Shown here: one piece after another, positions 1 to 6,459 of the stretch
How the letters are laid out: every line of letters starts with the position of its first letter
Numbering within the stretch: the stretch's first letter is position 1
Source: JAADHU01 sp964446495
GTDB lineage: Bacteria; Pseudomonadota; Gammaproteobacteria; Steroidobacterales; Woeseiaceae
Direction of reading: 5' to 3'
NCBI GenBank assembly: GCA_964446495.1
Contig: CAYUOY010000155.1
Coordinates: 1-9,348, forward strand
DNA: 9,348 nt
Notes under the pieces: generated by a model
The model's input: only the letters and a program-made list of their open reading frames with translations
Database searches by the model: none
What the model was told of the DNA's origin: nothing
Program-made: the position numbers and the translations under genes

Positions 1-52
1 TACCTGGCTACGAACCAGGCGGTCGGGAGTTCGAATCTCTCCGGGCGCGCCA
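1..52 (+). tRNA. tRNA-Arg (anticodon ACG), 3' part
   Basis: The window opens inside a tRNA gene and shows its 3' two thirds. The anticodon arm is visible: stem CCTGG/CCAGG around loop CTACGAA, which gives anticodon ACG, so tRNA-Arg reading CGN codons. The T-arm follows (stem GGGAG/CTCTC, loop TTCGAAT), then the acceptor strand CGGGCGC, discriminator G and an encoded CCA ending at 52. The 5' half lies outside the window, so intactness cannot be confirmed. The 3' end is the left boundary of the island: the stretch 4-53 is repeated near 9 kb. Confidence 0.95.
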
Positions 53-53
53 T
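4..53 (+). repeat. Left att-like direct repeat (tRNA 3' end)
   Basis: Fifty bases from the anticodon stem through CCA plus one base are identical to 8993-9023 joined to 9096-9114. Identity ends sharply on both sides (AC before against GG; A after against T). Tyrosine-recombinase islands typically integrate at tRNA 3' ends and leave such a repeat while keeping the tRNA intact on the integrase side. That matches the integrase remnant next to this copy. Confidence 0.85.
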
Positions 54-70
54 AATTCATAATGAAAACA

Positions 71-102
71 AGCAGGTAGTTGTTATGCCATCTGCTTTTT
101 TT
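71..102 (+). terminator. Rho-independent terminator after tRNA-Arg
   Basis: Arms AGCAGGT (71-77) and ATCTGCT (90-96) pair over seven positions with one G-U wobble and a 12-nt loop, followed by a T-run (96-102). It lies 19 nt past the tRNA CCA and would end tRNA transcription. It overlaps the last codons of the integrase remnant on the opposite strand. Confidence 0.7.
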
Positions 103-243
103 CTGCCTTGTTTTCCGACTGTGCTGGATTTGTGCTAACCAGTCGGATCTCCGAGAGACTGTCCGCGTACTCCGCCAAATGCTCGACAGATAAATAAGCA
201 TACCGATGTACTATTTCATAGTCGGACCAGCCTCGAATGTGAT
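83..243 (-). pseudogene. Tyrosine recombinase (phage-type integrase), C-terminal remnant
   Basis: On the minus strand, a frame ending at TAA (83-85) encodes a tail typical of phage-type integrases: GWSDYEIVHRYAYLSVEHL followed by AEYAD and a polar tail ending KKQMA. In this family the Tyr of the 'RYAHL'-type motif is the nucleophile, and it is present here as HRYAYL. Nothing upstream in this frame resembles the catalytic Arg-His-Arg part. A TGA stop falls in frame just before the surviving segment, a few codons ahead of the homologous part, so about 85% of a normal integrase (roughly 350-420 residues) is missing. Its position, pointing at the tRNA 3' end, is where an island integrase normally sits. 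The exact breakpoint near 235-243 is uncertain. Confidence 0.8.
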
Positions 244-480
244 CACCGGAGTTTCAGGAAGCGCCCGGTCGATATCTTCTGCTGCCAGGAACACTCCGCT
301 CGTAGTAGTTAGGAGGCGCGTGTAATCGTTCTCGGCTACGCATTCCAGAAGAGGGAGCATAACGGCCGTGAAATACCCATCCCTCTCCCCTGAGAAAAAG
401 TGCATTGTGTCGAACCCGCTCTCCTCCGAAGCTCCAGCGCTATATTGCGGGCTCGATTCATCACGTTGCCGGCACCACAT
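211..480 (-). CDS. Small hypothetical ORF, probably a chimeric remnant
   Basis: The ORF encodes 89 residues from ATG at 480. A GAGGAG motif lies 17 nt upstream, longer than an efficient spacing. I recognise no family; there is no signal peptide or membrane segment, and the middle (FFSGERDGYFTAVMLPLLE) looks like part of a folded domain. Its last 10 or so residues are read out of frame through the start of the integrase remnant, so the current 3' end was created by the rearrangement that truncated the integrase. It lies 21 nt downstream of the methyltransferase stop and could be co-transcribed with it. It is either a fragment of a lost gene or a non-functional ORF. Confidence 0.35.
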   Translation of the reverse strand: MWCRQRDESSPQYSAGASEESGFDTMHFFSGERDGYFTAVMLPLLECVAENDYTRLLTTTSGVFLAAEDIDRALPETPVITFEAGPTMK

Positions 481-501
481 GCAAGCTATAGTTTATTCTC
501 C

Positions 502-1470
502 TCAGCGCCGACCAATAAAACGAAAGCTCTTGGCTGTCCCGGTCGGCCGGTGAAGCGGGGCGAGTTCCGAGCGATGGTCTTCACAGAAACGCCATACTGA
601 CTGCGAGCGAAGCAAGCCGTATTGTTGAAAAACGACGATCGATTCCCCGGGAATAAGGGATGGAGAGAATTCAAGCCACAGCTCTTGAGACACTGTGTAT
701 TCGTCTCCAAAGTCCACTACAAGCAGCTCCACAGCCCCCCCGGTCCAGCGTACTGCTGGAACTTCATAGGCCGCTGCAAGCCGCCCGGGCAGGGCGCCCT
801 CATGAACATGGACGTCCTCGACAAAGGCGGCGCAGGCACGTTCAAAGTGCTCACGAAAACATTGTCGAGGTTGTAGCACCGGGAGCTGGTCTGGGTTGGT
901 GACGTCCTGGTTTGCCATCCATGGAAACCAGCGAAACGAATCGAACACATGGATCTCTGACTTACCTTCGCCCGCTATGATCGCATTATTTTTCCGCATG
1001 CCATGAACGAGACACGCGGTTGCACCTCCTAAGAAGCAACCGAGTTCAACAACATGCCCGATACCTTTGATGTTCCGCCCAAGCCACGCGTAATATCTCA
1101 TAGTGCTAGGCTGGATCATTGTGGGAATTCGCCACGCAGCGTCTGGCAGCACCTCCTCCAGCCATCCAACGTTACTAATCACAGCATCTCCCTCTTGCCG
1201 ACGCAGTGCATTCCCTACGTGTTGCAAGAAGCCTGCGACACGTCGAGCTCGAGGACCCCCATCCCAATAGTACAGGGACAACGTCGCCTCAATTTCTCGA
1301 ATGAGTATGGAGCGTATTTCATCGCTTTCATCCGAGAGAAACCATGCTAGCCGCTGTAGCACTGTCAATAACGGAGAGCCAGATGGGCTCAGGGTTCCGG
1401 GCTTGAGCTCCCCAGACAAAAGACTGCACGCCTCAAGCAGCTCGGACTCAGGTGGGCTTCGAATCTTCAT
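502..1470 (-). CDS. Class I SAM-dependent methyltransferase, TylF/macrocin O-methyltransferase-like
   Basis: The protein has 322 residues. SAM-binding motif I is clear at 141-151 (VELGCFLGGAT). The acidic residue that usually holds the ribose hydroxyls is D177 in VFDSF, and a later strand with acidic residues is at 248-257 (ELLVVDFGDE). The order matches the Methyltransf_24/TylF group, which O-methylates sugars in macrolide and glycan pathways; here I infer a hydroxyl on the glycan made by the neighbouring transferases. Residues 1-120 are an all-helical N-terminal extension I do not recognise. The ATG at 1470 has an AGGA motif 5-8 nt upstream, which supports this start. It is transcribed away from the sulfotransferase across an 86-bp divergent gap. 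Substrate is unknown. Confidence 0.75.
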   Translation of the reverse strand: MKIRSPPESELLEACSLLSGELKPGTLSPSGSPLLTVLQRLAWFLSDESDEIRSILIREIEATLSLYYWDGGPRARRVAGFLQHVGNALRRQEGDAVISNVGWLEEVLPDAAWRIPTMIQPSTMRYYAWLGRNIKGIGHVVELGCFLGGATACLVHGMRKNNAIIAGEGKSEIHVFDSFRWFPWMANQDVTNPDQLPVLQPRQCFREHFERACAAFVEDVHVHEGALPGRLAAAYEVPAVRWTGGAVELLVVDFGDEYTVSQELWLEFSPSLIPGESIVVFQQYGLLRSQSVWRFCEDHRSELAPLHRPTGTAKSFRFIGRR

Positions 1471-1556
1471 GGCTTCCTATCCAATTGCCTGACTCTGTTC
1501 GCTCATCGGGTACCAAGTACATTCCCCGCATAACTCGCATGCGCTAGACTTGCCCA

Positions 1557-2303
1557 ATGCAGCAGGCAGCAACTCAGTTCATTATCTTGACTCACGCACG
1601 CAGCGGTTCGAACTTGCTTGCCTTCGGCCTTAGAGAGCACGGCCAAATTTATGTTGGAGGAGAGTTCTTCAACGACCAAGCAGAGTACCGGAAAGGCGAC
1701 GGAGTGGCAGCACACGGGATTGGGTATACAGAGGGATTTGATGGGGAAAAATTCCTGCGAGAGGGACTCTTTGAGTATCCGATGCCACATCACATCGCAG
1801 CCGCAGGATTCAAGCTGTTTTATAATCATGCGCGGAGTCCAAGAGCATCGACTGCATGGGAGTACCTGGCCCGAAGAAAGGACGTGCGCATCATAAGACT
1901 ACTTCGCGAAAATCTATTCGCTTCATGGGTATCCCATGAAGTCGCTTTTCGAACCAATGTCTGGGTTGTGCCGCGAGTTCAACAACCGACAGCCACCCTG
2001 GCTCCGTTCCCAATTGCACCGGAACGCTGCCTTGACTTCTTTCAGGAGACTGAGCGCTATATAGAGATGACCCGCGAGACATTTCGGCACCACCCAACTT
2101 GCGAAGTGTCTTACGAACGCGAACTCTGTACCGACTATGCTCAAACGATGTCCAGAGTTTTTTGGTTCCTGGATGTAGAACCGCGTGAAGTGGTTCCACA
2201 GACGCAGTCCCAGGGTCGCCGTAGCCTGTCGGAACAGGTGAGCAACTATATGGATCTTGAGAGACGATTTCGCGGAACGAGATATGCACGTTTCTTCAAG
2301 TAG
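1557..2303 (+). CDS. Sulfotransferase, NodH/Stf0-like (PAPS-dependent)
   Basis: The protein has 248 residues. The N-terminal PAPS 5'-phosphosulfate loop is visible at residues 8-20 (FIILTHARSGSNL). A 3'-phosphate-binding element follows at about 109-126 (VRIIRLLRENLFASWVSH), where Arg and Ser residues bind the 3'-phosphate. The layout, including GEFFND after the first loop and an AGFKLF strand, resembles carbohydrate sulfotransferases such as NodH, which move sulfate from PAPS to a sugar hydroxyl in the cytoplasm. I infer a glycan substrate made by this cluster. It is the only plus-strand cargo gene. Its ATG lacks a visible Shine-Dalgarno, but the PAPS loop begins eight residues in, so the true start must be close. 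Its 3' end overlaps the bimodular glycosyltransferase tail by 8 bp. No PAPS-synthesis genes are present, so PAPS must come from the host. Confidence 0.8.
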   Translation: MQQAATQFIILTHARSGSNLLAFGLREHGQIYVGGEFFNDQAEYRKGDGVAAHGIGYTEGFDGEKFLREGLFEYPMPHHIAAAGFKLFYNHARSPRASTAWEYLARRKDVRIIRLLRENLFASWVSHEVAFRTNVWVVPRVQQPTATLAPFPIAPERCLDFFQETERYIEMTRETFRHHPTCEVSYERELCTDYAQTMSRVFWFLDVEPREVVPQTQSQGRRSLSEQVSNYMDLERRFRGTRYARFFK

Positions 2304-4104
2304 CCTCGCTGAAACGCGGCCACCCTTGATTCATGTGATATACATAGAGATTCGTTCGCTGTTCGCGTACTTTCGGGTTCAGATGCAGCGCAACGTCTGC
2401 ATCGTAGGCGGACTCGGTGAACGATACACAGTTTCCCGCCCTGATTTTCCAGACAGGCACGTTGAGTTCGTGCTGCAAAATATAGGAGAGCCAGTAGTCA
2501 TCCACTAATGCAAACTCGTCCTGGGCAAACTCGAACAACGCAACGGCGCGAAGGACAGAGCGCGAAATTAGACAGTTGTCGGCGTGAAGAAAGTGGACAC
2601 GCTGAGGCGGATCGTACTCGTCGAAAAACCGAACGTTTGCATGCTCTCTCCACGTTCGGTCGGGATCCTCACCGTCGAGTTTATGAGGCAGGAACTTATG
2701 CCCCCGCACGCATAATACAACCTCATCGCCATACTGTCGCCGTGCATCCATGAAGTGCGAAATGTAATTCTCCTCTGGCAGAACATCGTCGTCACAAATC
2801 AGTAGAGTGTCACTTTTCATAAGCGCAGGCATTGCCAATCGAATGCTGCAGTAATAATTCTCAGTCGAGTGAATGCACTTGAGGTTGAGATTTCCTCCAA
2901 ATCGACTCGCGATATCGTCAATTTCATCGCGCAGATCATAGTTGTTGTTCCAGACGATCACCTCGAAGGTCCCCTCGAAATCCTGACCTGCAAACCGGCT
3001 GAGAATGTCTGGAAGATACTGTGTGCGACGGTAGGAGCAGATGCACACAGTAACATCGAAGTTGCGAAACTCAGTACGTTGAGTATTCGGCGTTGGCAAG
3101 CTGCGATAGATCGCGGTATTCGCCAACGCAGTAACAAAGGCCTCACCGGTAATACTATCTCTTATCGGGTGCTGTGCGAGATATTTCTGCCCAAGTCGCA
3201 GGGCATTATCATCCTGCAACAGGCGCTCCGCATCCTCAAGTGTACGATAATACAGTGGGTACTCGCGGCCAAGGTACTCAACAGCGCCCCCTACCGGGTT
3301 CACGAGGACTGGAGTTGCCCGCGCAATGCACTCGACAATTGTCGTCACACTTACGGCATCAAAAAGGTTCAGGAAGACCACGCTCGTTGCGAGTAAGCGC
3401 TCATACTCTTCATTAGGCACGCGCGGAGTTACGGTTACCGATCCGTTGCGACGTAGCTGTGAGAGGTGTGGATTGTCGTCAGGCACGCATAGTAGAATCT
3501 TGTTGTACCGCGCAACGTGAAGATCATAGAAAGCCTGATAATTCCGTAGATACTTGCCAATCGAGAGGAGTCGCCTTTCACCTCTTAGATAGTCCTCAAT
3601 GTCAAATCGTCCCTCATATGGCGGCGCTGGGTATATTACCCTATTTACTGGCACGCCAACGTTCCATGACTCAAGGAAGTCGGTTACATAGCTGGACAGA
3701 GTCCATAAACCGAGACAGTTGCCAATGCTCTCTTTCCACGCGGGAAGCTGAATGAGTCGATAGAGGTCTGGGTATGCGTAGCTGGTCTTGGGTACTTGGT
3801 GAACGAAGCCAACCCATGGTTCGGTGATCGTTTCATTATTAAAGAAAACCTGCTCGACGGCGGTCAGTAGCCGTACACCGTCGGGAACATGAAACTCATT
3901 AGTGATCATGCACACCACCCATTCCCAGCCACCGCAATGATGATCCCAGGACACCGGGTCAACTACATGTAGTTTTCGCGTGAGAGATGGGACTCCCGGA
4001 CGCAGTTTGTCTTGTACTATGGTTGATAGCATTCTAGTTTGTTCCTTGACCTCGACGCTAACGATTACAGAAGCACCATCCCCCGCTGAAGTCGATATGA
4101 GCAT
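2296..4104 (-). CDS. Bimodular glycosyltransferase: GT-B domain fused to GT-A (GT2/GT64-like) domain
   Basis: The 602-residue ORF contains two glycosyltransferase modules. Residues about 90-335 look like a GT-B enzyme: the acceptor-side half carries VGFVHQVPKTSYAYPD, and the donor-side half ends in VECIARATPVLVNPVGG (257-273). The second Glu of the GT4 E-x7-E pair remains, but the first position is not Glu. Residues about 349-580 are GT-A: strand VTVCICSYRR, then EVIVWNNN (381-388), a metal-binding DDD at 438-440 (LLICDDDVLPEENY) and a LVDDYWLSYI segment (533-542) in the place of the catalytic acid. The WNN plus DDD pairing recalls GT2 and GT64 enzymes. No membrane segments are seen. The ATG at 4104 is 15 nt past the GT4 stop with only a weak ribosome site; an ATG at 4032 has AAGGA 10 nt upstream and may be the real start, giving 578 residues. 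Two successive sugar additions by one protein is inference. Confidence 0.8.
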   Translation of the reverse strand: MLISTSAGDGASVIVSVEVKEQTRMLSTIVQDKLRPGVPSLTRKLHVVDPVSWDHHCGGWEWVVCMITNEFHVPDGVRLLTAVEQVFFNNETITEPWVGFVHQVPKTSYAYPDLYRLIQLPAWKESIGNCLGLWTLSSYVTDFLESWNVGVPVNRVIYPAPPYEGRFDIEDYLRGERRLLSIGKYLRNYQAFYDLHVARYNKILLCVPDDNPHLSQLRRNGSVTVTPRVPNEEYERLLATSVVFLNLFDAVSVTTIVECIARATPVLVNPVGGAVEYLGREYPLYYRTLEDAERLLQDDNALRLGQKYLAQHPIRDSITGEAFVTALANTAIYRSLPTPNTQRTEFRNFDVTVCICSYRRTQYLPDILSRFAGQDFEGTFEVIVWNNNYDLRDEIDDIASRFGGNLNLKCIHSTENYYCSIRLAMPALMKSDTLLICDDDVLPEENYISHFMDARRQYGDEVVLCVRGHKFLPHKLDGEDPDRTWREHANVRFFDEYDPPQRVHFLHADNCLISRSVLRAVALFEFAQDEFALVDDYWLSYILQHELNVPVWKIRAGNCVSFTESAYDADVALHLNPKVREQRTNLYVYHMNQGWPRFSEAT

Positions 4105-4119
4105 CCGACTGACTGATCA

Positions 4120-5628
4120 CTATGGCATGGGCTTATGTACCGGAGCGACTATTCCGGCGTGAATCAGCCCGTTGACGTATTCCACAGTTCGACCAGGCGA
4201 AAATCCTAGAACCTCGGCTGCTCGCTGCACTGTCACAGCAGTGGCGGAATGCAACTCTTGGGCAAGAGCTTCATCGATCCGGAAGATCGCTGGCCATGCT
4301 GGATCCAGGAGCCGGTGAAAACCCTCACCTATACTGACGAATTCTGCGGACGCTCGTACCGTCGATCGAACGGTGATCGACGGTGCAGTATTGCTTACAT
4401 ACGACTCAATTGGGAACCGGTAGAAGTCATATCCTCTTTCTAGATCAGGCAGAGTAACCTGAATTCCGGGCACCGGCCTGTTAGGACCAGCTGAGTAGTC
4501 ACGCCTGCTGCCTAACAGCGCTGGCGCCGCACTGGGCGGCGCCCCTGTGCGATCACAGGTTACAATATCTACGACTTTATCAAGGAATCGAGGGTAGTCA
4601 TAAGAATCACACGCGTGCTGGCGCGCCGCACTTCCATACCGCCGTCGCATTTCGCGATCACGTAGAAGCTGTTCCGCAGCGTCAATCATTCTCTGCCAGT
4701 CCACTCGGATTCCTGAGTCCGTCGTCCACGTAGGAACAAGAATACCCGTTTTTCCGTCTATTACAGTATCTTTCAAGCCTCCATACGCAGATCCGACTAC
4801 TGGGGTTTCGCAGGCCATTGCTTCGATCGGTACAAAACCGAAATTCTCATCGATCGTAGTAGTCGGGTGAACAAGAATGTCCATAGCTGAGTACAATGCT
4901 GCCAGGGTGGCATCATCTTTCTGGGAGCCTGACAGGAACAATATATCACTGGAGAGAGAGAGGCGTTCTTTGATGGACTGCAGGATCGAAGAATACTCGT
5001 TTCCAACATAGTTCAGGACTGGGTAGTTGCGATAGTGGTCGCCCACCACGATTCCGCAAACGCGTCTGGGTGATAGCCGGTCACGAAGCTCAGCAAGCAT
5101 CTCCAGAAACCGATGAGCATTTTTCTGAGCAATCAGCCGGCCCACGAATCCAACGACCAAGGTCTTGTGGTCCTCAATCACGTCTCGGTGAATTGGATGA
5201 AACACATTGCAATCGACCGGGAGAGGGACCACCACTGTGTGGGGAGCGCTGTCTCCGGCGAGCCGCTCAATGATATCTCTATCGGATCGGCAGCTAGCGA
5301 TCAGGCTGTCTCTTGGGCGGATGTTCGGCAGCCAATTGGCTAGCTGGCGATGATCCAAGACCGCGCCGCCGTTGAGTAAGCTGATGACACGGAATGGGGC
5401 ATCGGATTGCCGCTCCCAGAGGCTACGGCAATTGAAGTTTATCGCGACGTCCACGGACAAGGTTGAAGCAAACGCTTCTTCCGTGAAGGTCACAACGTTT
5501 TTGAATGCTTGGTGGAGCGCGCGGGCATAGAAACCATGAACTCGACGAATGCTGGGAAGCGGGTGAGGATTCGCTGCAATGGCAACTACAGGTCGAGTGC
5601 GAGCAGCCTGACGCCGGAAACGGATCAC
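4120..5628 (-). CDS. GT4 glycosyltransferase with C-terminal winged-helix/PqqD-like domain
   Basis: A retaining GT-B glycosyltransferase. The donor-site motifs are present: GFVGRLIAQKN (basic residues Arg and Lys bind the nucleotide diphosphate) and the E-x7-E motif in ENFGFVPIEAMACETPVVG, near residues 270-278 counted from a TTG at 5655. The frame is open back to that TTG, but a GTG at 5628 has AAGGA 7 nt upstream, so I prefer 5628 (502 residues). Standard GT4 enzymes end around 370-400 residues. This one continues with a linker and about 65 residues (FRIDEALAQELH...LIHAGIVAP) predicted as helix-turn-helix followed by a wing. The hydrophobic pattern resembles PqqD-type RiPP recognition domains, although a generic winged helix cannot be excluded. 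It follows the repeat-protein gene and the 22-codon ORF in the same direction, which suggests the repeats are its acceptor. Confidence 0.85.
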   Translation of the reverse strand: MIRFRRQAARTRPVVAIAANPHPLPSIRRVHGFYARALHQAFKNVVTFTEEAFASTLSVDVAINFNCRSLWERQSDAPFRVISLLNGGAVLDHRQLANWLPNIRPRDSLIASCRSDRDIIERLAGDSAPHTVVVPLPVDCNVFHPIHRDVIEDHKTLVVGFVGRLIAQKNAHRFLEMLAELRDRLSPRRVCGIVVGDHYRNYPVLNYVGNEYSSILQSIKERLSLSSDILFLSGSQKDDATLAALYSAMDILVHPTTTIDENFGFVPIEAMACETPVVGSAYGGLKDTVIDGKTGILVPTWTTDSGIRVDWQRMIDAAEQLLRDREMRRRYGSAARQHACDSYDYPRFLDKVVDIVTCDRTGAPPSAAPALLGSRRDYSAGPNRPVPGIQVTLPDLERGYDFYRFPIESYVSNTAPSITVRSTVRASAEFVSIGEGFHRLLDPAWPAIFRIDEALAQELHSATAVTVQRAAEVLGFSPGRTVEYVNGLIHAGIVAPVHKPMP

Positions 5629-5663
5629 CGAGTTGTCCTTATTAAAGTAATGCAACGGGACAC

Positions 5664-5732
5664 TCAGCCTCGCGTTGCAGCGTGCCGAGTTAGCTCCCGA
5701 AGTTGTGAGCGGAGATCGTCGCTTACACTCAT
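5664..5732 (-). CDS. 22-residue peptide ORF coupled to the repeat-protein gene
   Basis: The ORF reads MSVSDDLRSQLRELTRHAAT plus Arg-Gly, then TGA. Its ATG overlaps the repeat-protein stop (ATGA), and GGAGG sits 7 nt upstream, so the initiation signals are better than chance and translational coupling is likely. The stop is 35 nt before the preferred start of the GT4 gene. The peptide is charged, helix-prone and without Cys, a signal sequence or a membrane segment. The pattern M-x(3)-D-x(3)-Q/E-L loosely resembles the start of the repeat protein, but is too short to argue homology. It may be a tiny effector, a truncated leader paralogue or only a coupling device handing ribosomes to the GT4 gene. 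Confidence 0.5.
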   Translation of the reverse strand: MSVSDDLRSQLRELTRHAATRG

Positions 5733-6371
5733 GACCCTGCCTCCTCGGGTCCTGGGAGTCCTTCCGGGGAAGTGCCGAGAAGACCGCGACTTCTTAACAG
5801 CTCGATAATCTCTAGACCAAGGTTCTCCCCGACCAGGCTCTGTGCAACTCCAAAGCCGCCAATCTCGCCAGGGCCTGGCCGACCCGGAAGATCCACTCCG
5901 GGTATTCGCCGACGCAGCAGCTCGACAATCTCTAGACCAAGGCTCTCTCCGACCAGGCTCTGTGCAACTCCAAAGCCGCCAACCTCGCCAGGGCCTGGCC
6001 GACCCGGAAGATCCATTCCGGGTATTCGCTGACGCAGCAGCTCGACAATCTCTAGACCAAGGCTCTCTCCGACCAGGCTCTGTGCNNNNNNNNNNNNNNN
6101 NNNNNNNNNNNNNNNNNNNNNNNNNNNNNNNNNNNNNNNNNNNNNNNNNNNNNNNNNNNNNNNNNNNNNNNNNNNNNNNNNNNNNAACTCCAAAGCCGCC
6201 AACCTCGCCAGGGCCTGCGATATTCTCTCCACGATCTAGGAGTTGCACCATCTCCCGTACGAATTTACGAGCCAGCACATCTAGCCCAGCCTTCTCAGCG
6301 TTTGCAGAAGATAATCCTGCCGCTTCAAGCGCCAGGTCCAATTCCTGGATAATCTGATCACGTAGCGTCAT
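5729..6371 (-). CDS. 40-residue tandem-repeat protein, putative multi-core precursor or modification substrate (contains assembly gap)
   Basis: No known family is recognised. The ATG at 6371 has AAGGGAG 9 nt upstream. The first 62 codons (6371-6186) give a charged helical N-terminus followed by a Gly/Pro stretch ending GEVGGFGV. After the 100-N gap the frame resumes at 6085 with AQSLVGESLGLEIVELL. Dropping the Ns joins the two parts in frame exactly where repeats normally join, so the gap most likely hides whole 120-bp units. Visible are two full units and a 38-residue degenerate last unit, then TGA at 5731-5729: at least 180 residues. Each unit is an amphipathic helix, then a Pro/Gly linker (DLPGRPGPGEVGG). 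There is no Cys, Tyr, Trp, Thr or signal peptide in the full units; Ser is the likely hydroxyl acceptor for a glycan. The repeated Gly-Gly before Phe could be a leader-type cleavage site. It sits between the aminotransferase and the GT4 gene, with its own putative promoter. Confidence 0.75.
5732..6085 (-). repeat. Tandem 120-bp coding repeats
   Basis: Unit A is 6085-5966 and unit B is 5965-5846. They differ at three of 120 bases, and each change alters an amino acid (Val/Ile, Met/Val, Gln/Arg). Unit C (5845-5732) matches for its first 48 bases with three changes, then diverges. A 32-bp piece identical to the end of unit A lies beyond the gap at 6186-6217, within the N-terminal part of the ORF. 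Confidence 0.95.
6086..6185. other. Assembly gap of 100 N inside the tandem repeat
   Basis: Exactly 100 Ns, a conventional size for a gap of unknown length. The flanks (ending TGTGC on the left and starting AACTC on the right) would join into a perfect repeat unit if the Ns were removed. The number of missing units cannot be known from this sequence. Confidence 0.98.
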
Positions 6372-6403
6372 ATCTTTGATCTCCCTTCTGATGAATAGGA
6401 TCT

Positions 6404-6432
6404 CTTGTAATTAAGGTGGAGGATTGAGTCAA
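6404..6432 (-). promoter_or_regulatory. Putative promoter of the repeat-protein gene, with a palindrome over its -35
   Basis: On the minus strand, TTGACT (6432-6427, five of six to consensus) and TACAAG (6409-6404, four of six) are separated by 17 bp. The expected start lies about 25 nt before the ATG. A perfect palindrome, TGAGT-CAAA-ACTCA (6425-6438), covers the -35 hexamer and could be an operator. This suggests the repeat protein can be expressed separately from the aminotransferase. Confidence 0.5.
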
Positions 6433-6459
6433 AACTCACCAATCGATGTGTGGAACCAC

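Noticed and set aside
5732..6217. CRISPR array
   Set aside because: The units are directly abutting, near-identical 120-bp coding repeats without distinct repeat and spacer parts.
5772..6357. Plus-strand Arg/Pro-rich repeat ORFs opposite the tandem repeats
   Set aside because: Any 120-bp repeat gives repeating open frames on several strands; these lack start signals and a coherent start, and the minus strand matches the operon direction.
5664..6371. Continuous 235-residue reading across the Ns with an Arg-rich repeat (TEPGRREPWSRDCR)
   Set aside because: It relies on the arbitrary gap length of 100; removing the gap restores a single frame with hydrophobic, helix-forming repeats and proper start and stop signals. 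The tail of this reading is the 22-codon ORF.
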